Made by a program: the position numbers and the translations under genes
Origin: Maribacter cobaltidurans
GTDB taxonomy: Bacteria > Bacteroidota > Bacteroidia > Flavobacteriales > Flavobacteriaceae
Assembly: GCF_002269385.1 (NCBI RefSeq)
Contig: NZ_CP022957.1
Coordinates: 1,297,001-1,361,000 of the forward strand
Length of the DNA stretch: 64,000 nucleotides
Direction: 5' to 3'
Notes under the pieces: model-generated
Seen by the model: only the letters and a program-made list of their open reading frames with translations
Told to the model about the DNA's origin: nothing
Databases searched by the model: none
In this document: positions 1 to 8,080 of the stretch, piece after piece
Layout of the letters: each line of letters starts with the position of its first letter
Position numbering within the stretch: position 1 is the stretch's first letter

Positions 1-2227
1 CATTCTTTAGTTCATAATCGGCAAGAGTCTCCTTTATTTCGGATATGTTGACTTCAATCTCTTCTTTGGACATAAAGAGATTGGAATAGCTTTCCATCTC
101 ATCACCCAATACCTCTTGAAGCTCATCAAAATAGGCACGGTTGGTCTTGTCAAACTCCAAGGATATATCGGCAAAATCAACCACATATCCATATCGGTAA
201 TCTTTATAGGTTCTATTTACCCTGGTCAATGCCTGCAAAAGATTATGGCTTTTTATTACTCTTGCCAGATACAGTTTCTTTAGCCGTTTGGCGTCAAAAC
301 CCGTCAATAACATATTATAAACAAAAAGCAAGTCAATTTTCCCAGACTTAAATTGATCCCTGCGTTCGGCCAATTCATCCTTTGATCCAGAATCGTACAA
401 AACAAGCCCTGCTTTTTTAGGTTTAAAGTTTGCAGACCATTCATTACCATAGGTAGTATCTTCTTCAGCGACTTTTGGCAGACTATTAAACACGGAACCA
501 AATTTCTCATTAAAAATCCTGAACAATTCCCTCGCCTGTTCGCTGCTGTCGCATATAACCATGCCCCCTAAACTACCATCATTGTTACGAACCCTGAATT
601 TTTCAAAGTCGTTGACGATATATTCCAACATAGGTTCTACAAAAGAGGGATGGGCATACACCAATTTTCTATCTGTATCTCCTTTTTTTATATCAATGGA
701 ATCAAGCGCAGCCTTTAATTTTATTTGGTATTCGGTTTCTATGTCTTCGCGTATCAGCTTTAAAGTGTAGCCATCAGCTATGGATTTATTGTAGTAGTAC
801 TTATGGATATAATCACCGAACAAGTCTTTGGACTTCAAATCTCTCCCGATTAAAGGTGTTCCTGTCAATCCGATTTTGATGGCATTTTTATCGCTCTGTT
901 CTAAATTGGCCAAGAAACTACCTTTTGGATCGTAACTGCGATGCACTTCATCCAAAAAATAAATCCGCTGAATGGAAATATCATAGTCAAGGTTGATACG
1001 TAAATCTTTGTCATCATGAAACTTTTGGATATTTACCACAGAAATTTCACGGACACCTTTGGCGTTATAAACAGCGGTGGTGGTTTTTAAATCATTTAGA
1101 AACTCCTGTTTAGAGTTTACGGTATGAACCTTCAAACCTCTCGCCGTAAACTCATCCCTAGCCTGTGTGAGCAAATCCAACCTATCGACTATAAAATAGA
1201 ACTTTGGAATAATCTTCTTGGCCTGAAAGTAATCGGTTAAAAAATGGGTGTTGTAATACGCAAGAGCCGTTTTGCCACTACCTTGGGTATGCCAAATGAT
1301 TCCCTTTTTTATTCCTTTATCCAGTTTTTCTTGAATGGCCATAGTTGCAAAAAACTGAGGGTAACGCATGATATGTTTTTGAATACCTGAGTACTCGTTT
1401 ACATAGGCCAATGCATAGCGCAACATGAATTCCAGTCTTTCCCTGCTCAACAAAGAAGTGAGCATTCTATTTGTTGGGGAATCCAGTTTCTTGTTGGTTA
1501 AAAATTCTGGACTGTTTTTTATGGCTTGGTAATTAGTGTCCCTTAAAACAAAATCCTCAGTGTCGGGGTCCAAAGGTTTTAAAACTTGGGAAAGGTTGAA
1601 GCCAATTTCTTCCCTGAAATAATTAAAGATGGGATTGGTATAGGAGGGGGAGGCGTAAAACGCACCCTGCCAGGGCTCAATTTCATTGTCGTCATACTCC
1701 ATGTTATTGGAGAAAATCATGAACTGGGTAAGATTCACGAACTTTTTGAACTTTTTATTCTGAAACCTTCTTTTAATTCGCCTCCGCTCATCCAAAACCC
1801 CATCGCGATTGTTTGGCTTTTTCACTTCGATAAAAACCAATGGCATACCGTTAATCAATACAATAACGTCTGGCCGGAATTCATCCTCACCATTTTTATA
1901 GGTAAGTTCTGTTACTACATGGAAAGAATTGTTTCCAAAATTCTCTAAATCCAAAAGTTTAGTCCCAGAACGTTGCCCCAACATATTATAAAAGGCTTTG
2001 CCCAAATCATTATTGTCAAGAGAAAGGCTTATTTCCTGATATAACCTTTCAATATCTTGACTTTCAAGATGCGGGTTTATTCGTTCAATCGAAGTCTTGA
2101 AAATGTCCGCAAAAATGTTGGTTTCCACATCCCAGCTGGATTCCTTAAGGGACAAATACGTATACCCAAGCTGCGTGAGATGTAAAATCGCTGGTATCTT
2201 TACTCTGGAGTCTTCGTTGAACATCAT
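1..2227 (-). CDS. hsdR: Type I restriction enzyme R subunit (HsdR), 3' end outside the window
   Basis: ATP-dependent translocase and endonuclease subunit of a type I restriction complex. About 742 codons are visible and the C-terminal part runs off the left edge. The reading begins MMFNEDSRVK. The N-terminal nuclease domain shows EFRPDVIVLING followed by FIEVKKP, a PD-(D/E)XK pattern near residues 100-120. Walker A (HTQGSGKTAL) is near residue 317 and the helicase motif II variant DEVHRS near residue 427; QALTRVNRTYKD is a late helicase motif. The ATG at 2227 overlaps the TGA of the upstream AbiEii gene (ATGA), so translation is probably coupled; a second ATG follows at 2224. hsdM and hsdS are not visible and may lie to the left. 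Family assignment is firm. Confidence 0.95.
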   Translation of the reverse strand, partial: MMFNEDSRVKIPAILHLTQLGYTYLSLKESSWDVETNIFADIFKTSIERINPHLESQDIERLYQEISLSLDNNDLGKAFYNMLGQRSGTKLLDLENFGNNSFHVVTELTYKNGEDEFRPDVIVLINGMPLVFIEVKKPNNRDGVLDERRRIKRRFQNKKFKKFVNLTQFMIFSNNMEYDDNEIEPWQGAFYASPSYTNPIFNYFREEIGFNLSQVLKPLDPDTEDFVLRDTNYQAIKNSPEFLTNKKLDSPTNRMLTSLLSRERLEFMLRYALAYVNEYSGIQKHIMRYPQFFATMAIQEKLDKGIKKGIIWHTQGSGKTALAYYNTHFLTDYFQAKKIIPKFYFIVDRLDLLTQARDEFTARGLKVHTVNSKQEFLNDLKTTTAVYNAKGVREISVVNIQKFHDDKDLRINLDYDISIQRIYFLDEVHRSYDPKGSFLANLEQSDKNAIKIGLTGTPLIGRDLKSKDLFGDYIHKYYYNKSIADGYTLKLIREDIETEYQIKLKAALDSIDIKKGDTDRKLVYAHPSFVEPMLEYIVNDFEKFRVRNNDGSLGGMVICDSSEQARELFRIFNEKFGSVFNSLPKVAEEDTTYGNEWSANFKPKKAGLVLYDSGSKDELAERRDQFKSGKIDLLFVYNMLLTGFDAKRLKKLYLARVIKSHNLLQALTRVNRTYKDYRYGYVVDFADISLEFDKTNRAYFDELQEVLGDEMESYSNLFMSKEEIEVNISEIKETLADYELKN

Positions 2228-3015
2228 TCTTCGGTTTTAAGTATTTCATTTTTCAACCATCTAAATGCTGCTTTTTGGTCATATTCAATTTCAGGACGCA
2301 ACAAGGCTTCCATGTCCCCAGTAAAACCAGAATCATTTTCCTTAGCTTCAATATTTTGTAAAAACTCTTTTTGACTTGGTGGCTTTCCAACCGAAAAGGC
2401 CATATATTCATTGAAACATTCTATAATAGAAGCCGTTTCCAAATTTATGTGCGTCCGCGAATAATCCAAATCAAAAAGATCGCGGCCTTTACTTCGTTGG
2501 TACAATGCCCGTAACTTAGTTCCTAAAAGTTCATTGATGCTATATGTTCTTATTTTGGTCCTGCCTGTAAACCAGGTATTCTCAACTTCGAATGGGAATT
2601 CAACCCAGTCAAGAACATTAAAATGCTCTCGACAATTGATTTCAATTTTAACCCGCATACGGATATTCTCATACTCTGAGTTAAATCGATATAGAGCTTT
2701 TGCGCCATGACCTCTAACTTGCGTTTTTCTTGGCTCTTCAAAGAAATCTATAATCTGATCCAGTCTTTCCATAATAGGTTTAATGGGTCCTTCCTTAATT
2801 TGAACCAAATCAATATCTTCTGAATACCGAGGTGCTGGGTTAAGGTATAACTTGTGCAATGCCGTACCACCTCTAAAAGCTAGGTTTTCATATAAGAAAT
2901 CATCGGAGAATATGGCAACCAGCATACGACTTATAATCAAATCTTGCTCTATCTGGGCGAATGATTTCCAAGGAGCATGTTCTTGCCATTCTGCTATGTA
3001 GGGCCGTGGTATCAT
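2224..3015 (-). CDS. abiEii: AbiEii-type nucleotidyltransferase toxin
   Basis: Toxin of the AbiE abortive-infection toxin-antitoxin family. Family members are nucleotidyltransferases, and some inactivate tRNA; the target here is unknown. The diagnostic region is FRGGTALHKLYL followed by PRYSEDIDLV, the nucleotidyltransferase GG...T(A/S)L and SxDxDL motifs, at about residues 40-70 of a 263-residue protein. An upstream in-frame ATG at 3054 would add 13 residues, but the ATG at 3015 gives a 4-bp ATGA overlap with the antitoxin stop and matches the usual family start, so I use it. The 3' end overlaps hsdR in the same way, which places this gene between antitoxin and restriction subunit in one transcript. 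Confidence 0.9.
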   Translation of the reverse strand: MIPRPYIAEWQEHAPWKSFAQIEQDLIISRMLVAIFSDDFLYENLAFRGGTALHKLYLNPAPRYSEDIDLVQIKEGPIKPIMERLDQIIDFFEEPRKTQVRGHGAKALYRFNSEYENIRMRVKIEINCREHFNVLDWVEFPFEVENTWFTGRTKIRTYSINELLGTKLRALYQRSKGRDLFDLDYSRTHINLETASIIECFNEYMAFSVGKPPSQKEFLQNIEAKENDSGFTGDMEALLRPEIEYDQKAAFRWLKNEILKTEE

Positions 3016-3803
3016 ATATCGCTTTCTAGAGCTAAGTTCACATCCACTTTCCATTTATTATCCACTGCACCTGGTTTGATTTTATCCGATGTATTCAACA
3101 GTACAGGGTAAAACCCATGTCTTTCCAAATGCGCAAGAAGTGGCTCACGCAAATTCTCTTCTGGGTTTATATAATCGATCAAAAAACCCAACCGTTGTAA
3201 AACACTTTTATGCGGATACCATTGCAATAAGGAATCCATTTCACTTGACTCAACTTCTTCTAAAAGTTCCTCGATGTTTGCCAATATTCTATTTATTCCT
3301 CCTAACTTTCTTTGGTGGTATATTAAATCTACAATGGTCAGTAACGGGTCTGAAACATTAAAATAACCAGCATCCGATTTTTTTTGGACAATATTGGCCT
3401 GAGGCCAATTAGAGGTAAGAAAAAAATTTATGGTTATATTTTTTTTATGGATATCCAACATTCTAGTACTTTGTGTGATGATGTATCCAGTCTGTACCTG
3501 TTGATGGGCTGCTCCATGTATTTGTGCTGCCGAGTATAAACCAATGTAATAGGGCTTATCCAAATGTTCAAATAATTTATTGACATAAAGCTCCAATGGC
3601 AAAACACCCAACTTTGAATATCTTGGCGGTATGATAAGATAGAATCCTTTTCTTAAGGCAAAAATCTCCCCTTTCTCAGATAAATAGGCTAAATCCGTTG
3701 CAATAGCATTTGCGTCCTTCCCTGAATAAGTCATATATTCATCACGGGAGAAGGAATATTCTTCCAATGACAATCTATTTTTGATAAAATCGGCGAGCTG
3801 CAT
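3012..3803 (-). CDS. abiEi: AbiEi-type antitoxin, transcriptional regulator
   Basis: Antitoxin of the AbiE pair. In this family an N-terminal winged helix binds the promoter and a C-terminal domain counteracts the toxin. The 263-residue protein has an N-terminal helix-turn-helix region (FSRDEYMTYSGKDANAIATDLAYLSEKGEI) followed by LRKGFYLIIPPRY and PYYIGLYSAAQIHGAAHQQ, which are typical of AbiEi_4-like proteins. It is the first gene of the set abiEi-abiEii-hsdR on the minus strand, each joined by a 4-bp overlap. The A/T-rich 80 bp upstream (3804-3883) is the probable promoter and is a natural place for autoregulation; I see no clear operator there. Confidence 0.85.
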   Translation of the reverse strand: MQLADFIKNRLSLEEYSFSRDEYMTYSGKDANAIATDLAYLSEKGEIFALRKGFYLIIPPRYSKLGVLPLELYVNKLFEHLDKPYYIGLYSAAQIHGAAHQQVQTGYIITQSTRMLDIHKKNITINFFLTSNWPQANIVQKKSDAGYFNVSDPLLTIVDLIYHQRKLGGINRILANIEELLEEVESSEMDSLLQWYPHKSVLQRLGFLIDYINPEENLREPLLAHLERHGFYPVLLNTSDKIKPGAVDNKWKVDVNLALESDI

Positions 3804-3883
3804 TTAGTAAATTTAGAAGAATATTAGCAATTATTGCTATTTTTCTTTTTTTTTTACTAAAATTTAATCAAACTGTTTTGACT

Positions 3884-4222
3884 TTATTTTACCATAATTT
3901 GTTTTACATCGGAAAGCACCCTTTGTAATTCCACAAGTTGTTCCGTCAATTTTTCGGGTTGGTTCTGCCCTAAATGAACTTTCATGGCCAACTGGTTAAT
4001 ATTGTTACCTATCCTACTCAACTCAACAAAAATTTTTCTTTCATAAGGAGAGACCTTATATCTAGGCAAAGGTTTTCCGGTAATTTTTTTCCGGATATAA
4101 TCAGCGATTGAAAGTCCGTAAGATTCTGCATTATGAGCTACAATGAGATAATTATCTACTGTAGTTCTAAAACTGATATGAATTGCTTTAAGCTCTCTAA
4201 TTTCTTTTTTTGGCCGTGCCAT
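3884..4222 (-). CDS. mobC: MobC-like relaxosome accessory protein
   Basis: Small DNA-binding accessory protein of plasmid or transposon mobilization. The 112 residues begin MARPKKEIRELKAIHISFRTT, a ribbon-helix-helix-like start, and contain YGLSIADYIRKKITGKPLP and ELSRIGNNINQLA, the conserved MobC signature (G.NxNQ[LI]A). The normal partner, a MobA/MobB relaxase, is absent on either side: the next genes are the AbiE operon and a small HTH gene. The gene is therefore an orphan, either a remnant of an integrated mobilizable element or able to act with a relaxase supplied elsewhere. Family assignment is good; activity is unknown. Confidence 0.75.
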   Translation of the reverse strand: MARPKKEIRELKAIHISFRTTVDNYLIVAHNAESYGLSIADYIRKKITGKPLPRYKVSPYERKIFVELSRIGNNINQLAMKVHLGQNQPEKLTEQLVELQRVLSDVKQIMVK

Positions 4223-4361
4223 AATTTTAGGAATTGAGGAGTATCTTCAACAAGCTTGCGAACAAAGTGAGCAGTTTTTGTATACAAAAACACAACTTGC
4301 TTCGTGACCTCCGATTAATAAAATCCATTTTTTATTTTGACTTTGGATCATCAATCTGTTT

Positions 4362-4652
4362 CTAAGAAGAAATACCCCTTAACCGATCGATAAGCTCGTT
4401 GATGTCATTGGGATGAAATAGAACACGTCCGCCAATAGGTATCTTTTTGAGCAACCCTTTTTCCATCCAGGAATAGATGGTCGGCCTGGTCACTTTAAAT
4501 TTCTTGACCAAATCGGCAATAGTCAACATTTCATTTTCAGTTTGATTTCCATTATCCTTATCCTCCAGTTTTGGAGCTAGATTGTTTTTGAGAGATTCTA
4601 CAGGAACGTACTCCTTTAATCCATCGTCGTCCATGATAAATATGCGCTTCAT
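4362..4652 (-). CDS. Helix-turn-helix protein, excisionase/MerR-like
   Basis: A 96-residue protein with an acidic linker in its N-terminal half and a C-terminal winged-helix DNA-binding domain of the HTH_17 (excisionase-like) type: MLTIADLVKKFKVTRPTIYSWMEKGLL followed by IPIGGRVLFHPNDINELIDR. In Bacteroidota mobile elements such genes often accompany integrases and mobilization genes and act as directionality factors or regulators. It lies 139 bp upstream of mobC on the same strand, and the palindrome-rich region 4653-5000 is directly upstream. Role in excision or transfer is inferred from context only. Confidence 0.7.
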   Translation of the reverse strand: MKRIFIMDDDGLKEYVPVESLKNNLAPKLEDKDNGNQTENEMLTIADLVKKFKVTRPTIYSWMEKGLLKKIPIGGRVLFHPNDINELIDRLRGISS

Positions 4653-4796
4653 AGTACTGGTATTTGTTGATTTACTTTATTGAACAAACCTAGCAACATT
4701 GAACAGCATTTAACTCGTTTGCCGTACATCGGTTCGTGTATGGCAAATCAAGAAGAATTCAAAATAAATTTGCAAAGGAATTGAGGTTAAATCCAA

Positions 4797-4836
4797 AATA
4801 GTGATGGTAAGCCTCCTGAGGCTTACCATCACTATT
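4797..4836. repeat. Perfect 19-bp inverted repeat with 2-nt loop
   Basis: The arms 4797-4815 and 4818-4836 are perfectly complementary (left arm AATAGTGATGGTAAGCCTC) around a CT dinucleotide. No T-run follows on either strand, so it is not a standard terminator. It could be a cruciform protein-binding site or part of a transfer origin. Confidence 0.8.
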
Positions 4837-4852
4837 CGATTCTTTTGAGGGT

Positions 4853-4879
4853 GTTGCCAAAAACGATGTTTTTGGCAAC
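4853..4879. repeat. Perfect 12-bp inverted repeat
   Basis: GTTGCCAAAAAC at 4853-4864 pairs with GTTTTTGGCAAC at 4868-4879 around GAT. It starts and ends with GTTGCCAA/TTGGCAAC, the same sequence found at the ends of the nuclease unit 5599-6638, so it may be a small member or relic of the same repeat type. Confidence 0.7.
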
Positions 4880-5337
4880 TACCGTAGGGTTATGGGTAGG
4901 GAGAAAAAAAAATTCAGTTTACGCTGACACTCGGACAAACCCTGATTTTGGTCTTCTTTCTCCCTTTCCACAAATATTTTACAGAAATTTCAAGCTATTT
5001 TAAATACATGTATGATCATACAATTGTATATATCATTAAATATTTATTTGCTTAAAGCCTGATAAGAGTTCTCCTGAAGTGTCAACTAAGATCTTGTTTA
5101 ATAATGTCCAACCTGTAAGAACCGTTTTATTGAATTTTCAGATTATGGTTTTTGGGTATGCAAGGATGAGTACCATGGAACAAAGTTTGGACCTTAACTT
5201 GGATGCATTGCTATAATTTAACAGTTAAGTATAAAATAACTTGCCAAATTTGGGTTATGACAATTCACAACAAAAAGTAGACAATAACTCCGTCTCGAGC
5301 ATTTAACATATCTTTAAAACGGCTACTTTAGATAATC

Positions 5338-5604
5338 AACCGTTGGGGGAAAATGCCTGCGGCCGCTCGGCCGGCACCGCTTGCGGCACCTCTCCCCGAG
5401 CTATTTTCCCCCAAAGGCCACGCAGTACGACCGCTATTCGCTATATTTATCCGTAACAAACCTAAATTGGCCTTCGCGCCGCAGAGGAAAAATGTGCACT
5501 TTCCCCAACTCGCGGCTATAGCGAATATGCGTCTAATGGCTCCCCGTAGCTCTTGCCCCGCTTAGCGGGTCAACGCTACTCGCCATAGCCGCGTGGCCTT
5601 TGGC
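5338..5604 (+). repeat. GC-rich folding repeat, copy 1
   Basis: A 267-bp block clearly richer in GC than its surroundings. Part one (5343-5414) is bounded by a perfect 12-bp inverted repeat, TTGGGGGAAAAT and ATTTTCCCCCAA, enclosing GC-rich palindromic sequence and no gene. Part two (about 5411-5604) is a long hairpin: CCAAAGGCCACGC near 5411 pairs with GCGTGGCCTTTGG near 5591, and the inner TATTCGCTATA pairs with TATAGCGAATA. A second copy, roughly 85-90% identical by eye, lies at 11186-11453. Open frames differ between the copies and carry no family signal, so I treat it as non-coding. It directly precedes the nuclease-like gene. Confidence 0.75.
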
Positions 5605-5626
5605 AACAAGCTGAAAACAACCGAGA

Positions 5627-6613
5627 ATGAACAAAGAAAAATGGAATGAAATATGTTATTTGTTATCTGAAAAGAACTTTCCTTCGGATTTAAGCGAAAC
5701 CGATTTTGGACAAAAAGTAATCCAAGCCCTTCGAATTTTGGACTGGAAAGAATACAAGGGCGAAATCGAAAAAGAACATTCACTTCAATTTGGTTCGGTA
5801 AATAAATTAAGACCTGACTTTATCATAAAATTGGATAATTCGAGATTATTCGTAATCGAAATTAAACTACCAAGCATTCCAATTAATTCGACCTTTCAAC
5901 GTCAGTTGTTTTCTTATATGCGACAACTAAAACTCGATTATGGAATTTTAATCGGACAAGCAATTCAAATTTTTTACGATGGCAATTTAATCAATCAAGA
6001 TGACCCGATTTTATTGGAAACCATCCAATTTACAGAGGACAGTGAAAAAGGACAAAAATTTGTGGAACTGTTCAGCAAAGAAAGTTATAGCACTGAATTA
6101 TTAAAATTGTTTACCCTTAACGCACTTAAAAAAATAAACCGCAAAGAGGAACACAAAAAATTGACCGAAAAAATTCTGTCAGAATCTTATCAAGAAAAAA
6201 TGGCGGAATTAATAAAGCAGGATTTTTTGAGCGAATATGACGGAGAATTGATTGAGTCCGTTCTTAAAGAATTAAAAGTCGAGATTAAAAGCAAAAAAAC
6301 GGAAACGCCTCAATCTGACCTGCCTAAAAAGCAATATTCTGAACCGAGAATTATTGACTACTCGAACGGAATTTTACCAATCGAATTAAATCCATCTTCT
6401 GAATCGGATTTTAAGCGCAGACTTTTATTGACAAAAACAGCTTACATAACAACTTTCTACAAAAATGGAACTTCTAAACAAAAAGTTTGGAATGCTCACA
6501 GATTTAGAGAAACGTCTGGTGTTTTAGGAAATTTAAGGTCAAGACCAGAATTTAGAAATGGAAAATGGCAAAAACTCGGAATTGAAAAAGTTTATGTATC
6601 AATTGACAGATAA
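5627..6613 (+). CDS. Type I restriction HSDR_N-like nuclease-domain protein
   Basis: A 328-residue protein with a PD-(D/E)XK-type domain like the N terminus of type I restriction R proteins: LRPDFIIKLDNSRLFVIEIKLP at about residues 64-86 supplies the catalytic D and ExK, followed by QLFSYMRQLKLDYGILIGQAIQIFYDG, typical of this fold. The middle (residues 150-230) is charged and helical. The C-terminal 70 residues (AYITTFYKNGTSKQKVWNAHRF...) form a small unidentified domain. No helicase or ATPase is attached. It begins just after the folding repeat and its 3' end runs into the target of the first IS110 copy, as a single-gene unit with complementary ends. A role in defence is inferred. Confidence 0.75.
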   Translation: MNKEKWNEICYLLSEKNFPSDLSETDFGQKVIQALRILDWKEYKGEIEKEHSLQFGSVNKLRPDFIIKLDNSRLFVIEIKLPSIPINSTFQRQLFSYMRQLKLDYGILIGQAIQIFYDGNLINQDDPILLETIQFTEDSEKGQKFVELFSKESYSTELLKLFTLNALKKINRKEEHKKLTEKILSESYQEKMAELIKQDFLSEYDGELIESVLKELKVEIKSKKTETPQSDLPKKQYSEPRIIDYSNGILPIELNPSSESDFKRRLLLTKTAYITTFYKNGTSKQKVWNAHRFRETSGVLGNLRSRPEFRNGKWQKLGIEKVYVSIDR

Positions 6614-6749
6614 AAATATAAAAAAGCCAGTTGCCAACAAAGAACTGAGCTAAAAAACAACTCTTTTCCGCATTAAATTTGAAACATAGTTATCCTCTAC
6701 CACAACCCATAGGTAAGGATTATGGTCAAAAAAATCATTTACTTTCATT

Positions 6750-7721
6750 CTACCTTCTAGTCAGAACAGAGACAAAACCCTCATCATAGGGCAATCCGGA
6801 TCTGGCGATTGCAAAACTCTGTTTAAGAAGCTTGTTGGCTACAGCTATCAATGCCAGTTTCTTGCTCTTCCCCTTGTTCACGATTCGCTCATATACCTCC
6901 TTACATGCCTTGTTGTGCTTGCAGGCGGTAAAGGAACATAGGAACAAAAGATTACGTAGCTTTCTATTGCCCACTTTGCTTATCCGTGCACGACCTCTAA
7001 CGCTGCTCCCCGATTCTCTGATCGTTGGGGTAATTCCGACATAACTACAGAGCTGTGATGCATTCTCGAACTTGGAAAAACCATCCGTCACAACTATCAA
7101 GAACAATGCGGTCTTTTGACCTATTCCCGGTATACTGGTGATTAAGGTCAATTGCTCTTGTTGGTCTTCTTTTACCAAGGAAAGGATTTTTGATTCGATG
7201 GCTATCACCTCCTTATCAAGCTGCTTCTTGTTACGCACCAAGGAACGATGGACAAACTTTGAGGGAATACCCAGAACAGCTTCTCCATGTATCTTGTTCT
7301 TAGTTGCGGTACGTTGTTTTAAATAGGTGTCCAATAACCGGAACAACTGTAAACATTCACTCTGGGTATCCGTCAAGGAATTGTAGAGTGGAACATCATT
7401 GGACAAAGCGTATTCACAAATAGCCTTTGCATCACTTTTGTCCGTCTTTACCTTGGCCAGTTTCATTTGTATGAAACGCTTTATGGACAATGGATTTACA
7501 ACAGAAACGATTACTCCGTTTTTGTAAAGAAACTGTGCAAGTCTATAATGATAATAACCGGTAGCTTCCATAACCACCAATGAACCTTGGGGCAATTCCT
7601 TAAGGTATTTCCTGAATCCCGTTTCATCGTTCTTATACTGGCTGTGACCAATGTTACTACCATGTACATCAAAGACATCCTTACTGATGTCGACTCCAAA
7701 AGTTTCTTTATATTTATTCAT
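6750..7721 (-). CDS. IS110-family transposase, copy 1
   Basis: RNA-guided recombinase of the IS110 family with an N-terminal RuvC-like DEDD domain and a C-terminal Tnp domain containing the serine nucleophile. In 323 residues: GVDISKDVFDV near the start supplies the first D, VVMEATGYYH the E, and KTDKSDAKAICEYAL the last acidic pair. The C-terminal region has SIPGIGQKTA, CSYVGITPTIRESGSS (serine region) and RARISKVGNRKLRNLLF. The ATG at 7721 (MNKYKETFGVD) matches family starts; the longer frame to 7790 would extend into the predicted guide RNA. Its protein sequence is identical to the copy at 9940-10911, so it moved or was converted recently. Confidence 0.93.
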   Translation of the reverse strand: MNKYKETFGVDISKDVFDVHGSNIGHSQYKNDETGFRKYLKELPQGSLVVMEATGYYHYRLAQFLYKNGVIVSVVNPLSIKRFIQMKLAKVKTDKSDAKAICEYALSNDVPLYNSLTDTQSECLQLFRLLDTYLKQRTATKNKIHGEAVLGIPSKFVHRSLVRNKKQLDKEVIAIESKILSLVKEDQQEQLTLITSIPGIGQKTALFLIVVTDGFSKFENASQLCSYVGITPTIRESGSSVRGRARISKVGNRKLRNLLFLCSFTACKHNKACKEVYERIVNKGKSKKLALIAVANKLLKQSFAIARSGLPYDEGFVSVLTRR

Positions 7722-7733
7722 AACGAATGTTTT

Positions 7734-7931
7734 ATGAAAGAACTGGCTACTTCTGCTCACAACAACTTGAAAACGAGATCTAGGTCTCACAGAACTGAAC
7801 GTGATTTAAGTAGTAAAAGAGAGAGGATTATCAATGTTGTCGAAGTCTAAAGCTTCACCGTGTATAGTAACCTTAATTCTCTCTTTTGTTCTTTCTGATT
7901 TATACAATCAATTTATAGAGAATCAAACTTA
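7734..7931 (-). ncRNA. Candidate IS110 bridge RNA, copy 1
   Basis: The non-coding end upstream of the transposase folds strongly. AAAAGAGAGA at 7815-7824 pairs with TCTCTCTTTT at 7878-7887, and after a GG bulge ATTA (7827-7830) pairs with TAAT (7874-7877). Inside is a loop closed by GAAG (7842-7845)/CTTC (7853-7856). One loop strand reads CCGTGTATA (7858-7866), 8 of 9 matching the target flank CCGTATATA at 11124. The opposite strand carries TGTTG (7834-7839), matching the other flank TTGTTGG. AAAGAACTG near 7736 repeats the transposon end AAAGAACTG at 6640-6648, as a donor guide would. Layout follows known bridge RNAs; transcription is not shown. Confidence 0.5.
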
Positions 7932-7933
7932 AG

Positions 7934-8058
7934 ACGTATATAAGCCATTGCTTGGTCAGAGCTTATTTGGAAAATCCTGTCGGATTTTCCAACTTGGTTT
8001 TGTACTTGGAATGGTTCGGGAAATCCCACGCAACGGCTCATATACAAACACGTTGGGC
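7934..8058 (+). repeat. attC-like folding element, interrupted by IS110 copy 1
   Basis: Arm CGTATATAAGCCATTGC (7935-7951) pairs imperfectly with GCAACGGCTCATATAC (8030-8045), and an inner perfect 11-bp hairpin lies at 7967-7992. The element ends with GTTGGGC at 8052-8058, matching the integron core GTTRRRY. Its other end, GCCAGTTGCCAAC, is at 6626-6638, beyond the IS. Without the IS it would be about 140 nt with complementary ends, the size of a large attC site. Integron relationship is inferred. Confidence 0.55.
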
Positions 8059-8080
8059 TTAATTAAAAAACAGATAAAAC

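Larger units (their letters stand above)
4653..5337. other. Gene-free region with several inverted repeats
   Basis: No convincing coding sequence. Visible structures: an 11-bp imperfect inverted repeat TTTGCCGTACA/TGTATGGCAAA at 4718-4747; perfect palindromes at 4797-4836 and 4853-4879 (separate entries); and AGGGAGAAA near 4898 with its complement TTTCTCCCT near 4959. The remainder to 5337 is A/T-rich without recognisable features. Next to an orphan mobC this cluster of palindromes could be an oriT or an element end; that is inference. Confidence 0.5.
6643..7933 (-). mobile_element. IS110-family insertion sequence, copy 1 (1291 bp)
   Basis: Ends were set by comparison with the second copy 3190 bp downstream: the two read identically from 6634 to 7933 and from 9824 to 11123, then diverge. 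There are no terminal inverted repeats, as usual for IS110. An AG dinucleotide (CT on the transposase strand) lies at both ends (6641-6642 and 7932-7933), consistent with a CT core. The transposase is followed by about 107 bp and preceded by about 210 bp of non-coding DNA, which fits IS110-type organisation with the guide RNA upstream. Flanks are CCAACAA and (A/C)CGTATATAA, parts of an attC-like element. Confidence 0.85.

Noticed and set aside
4797..4836. Palindrome as a rho-independent terminator
   Set aside because: No T-run on either strand and no gene ends beside it.
5353..5565. 70-codon frame inside the GC-rich repeat
   Set aside because: The corresponding frame is not conserved in the second copy, and the sequence is explained by inverted repeats.
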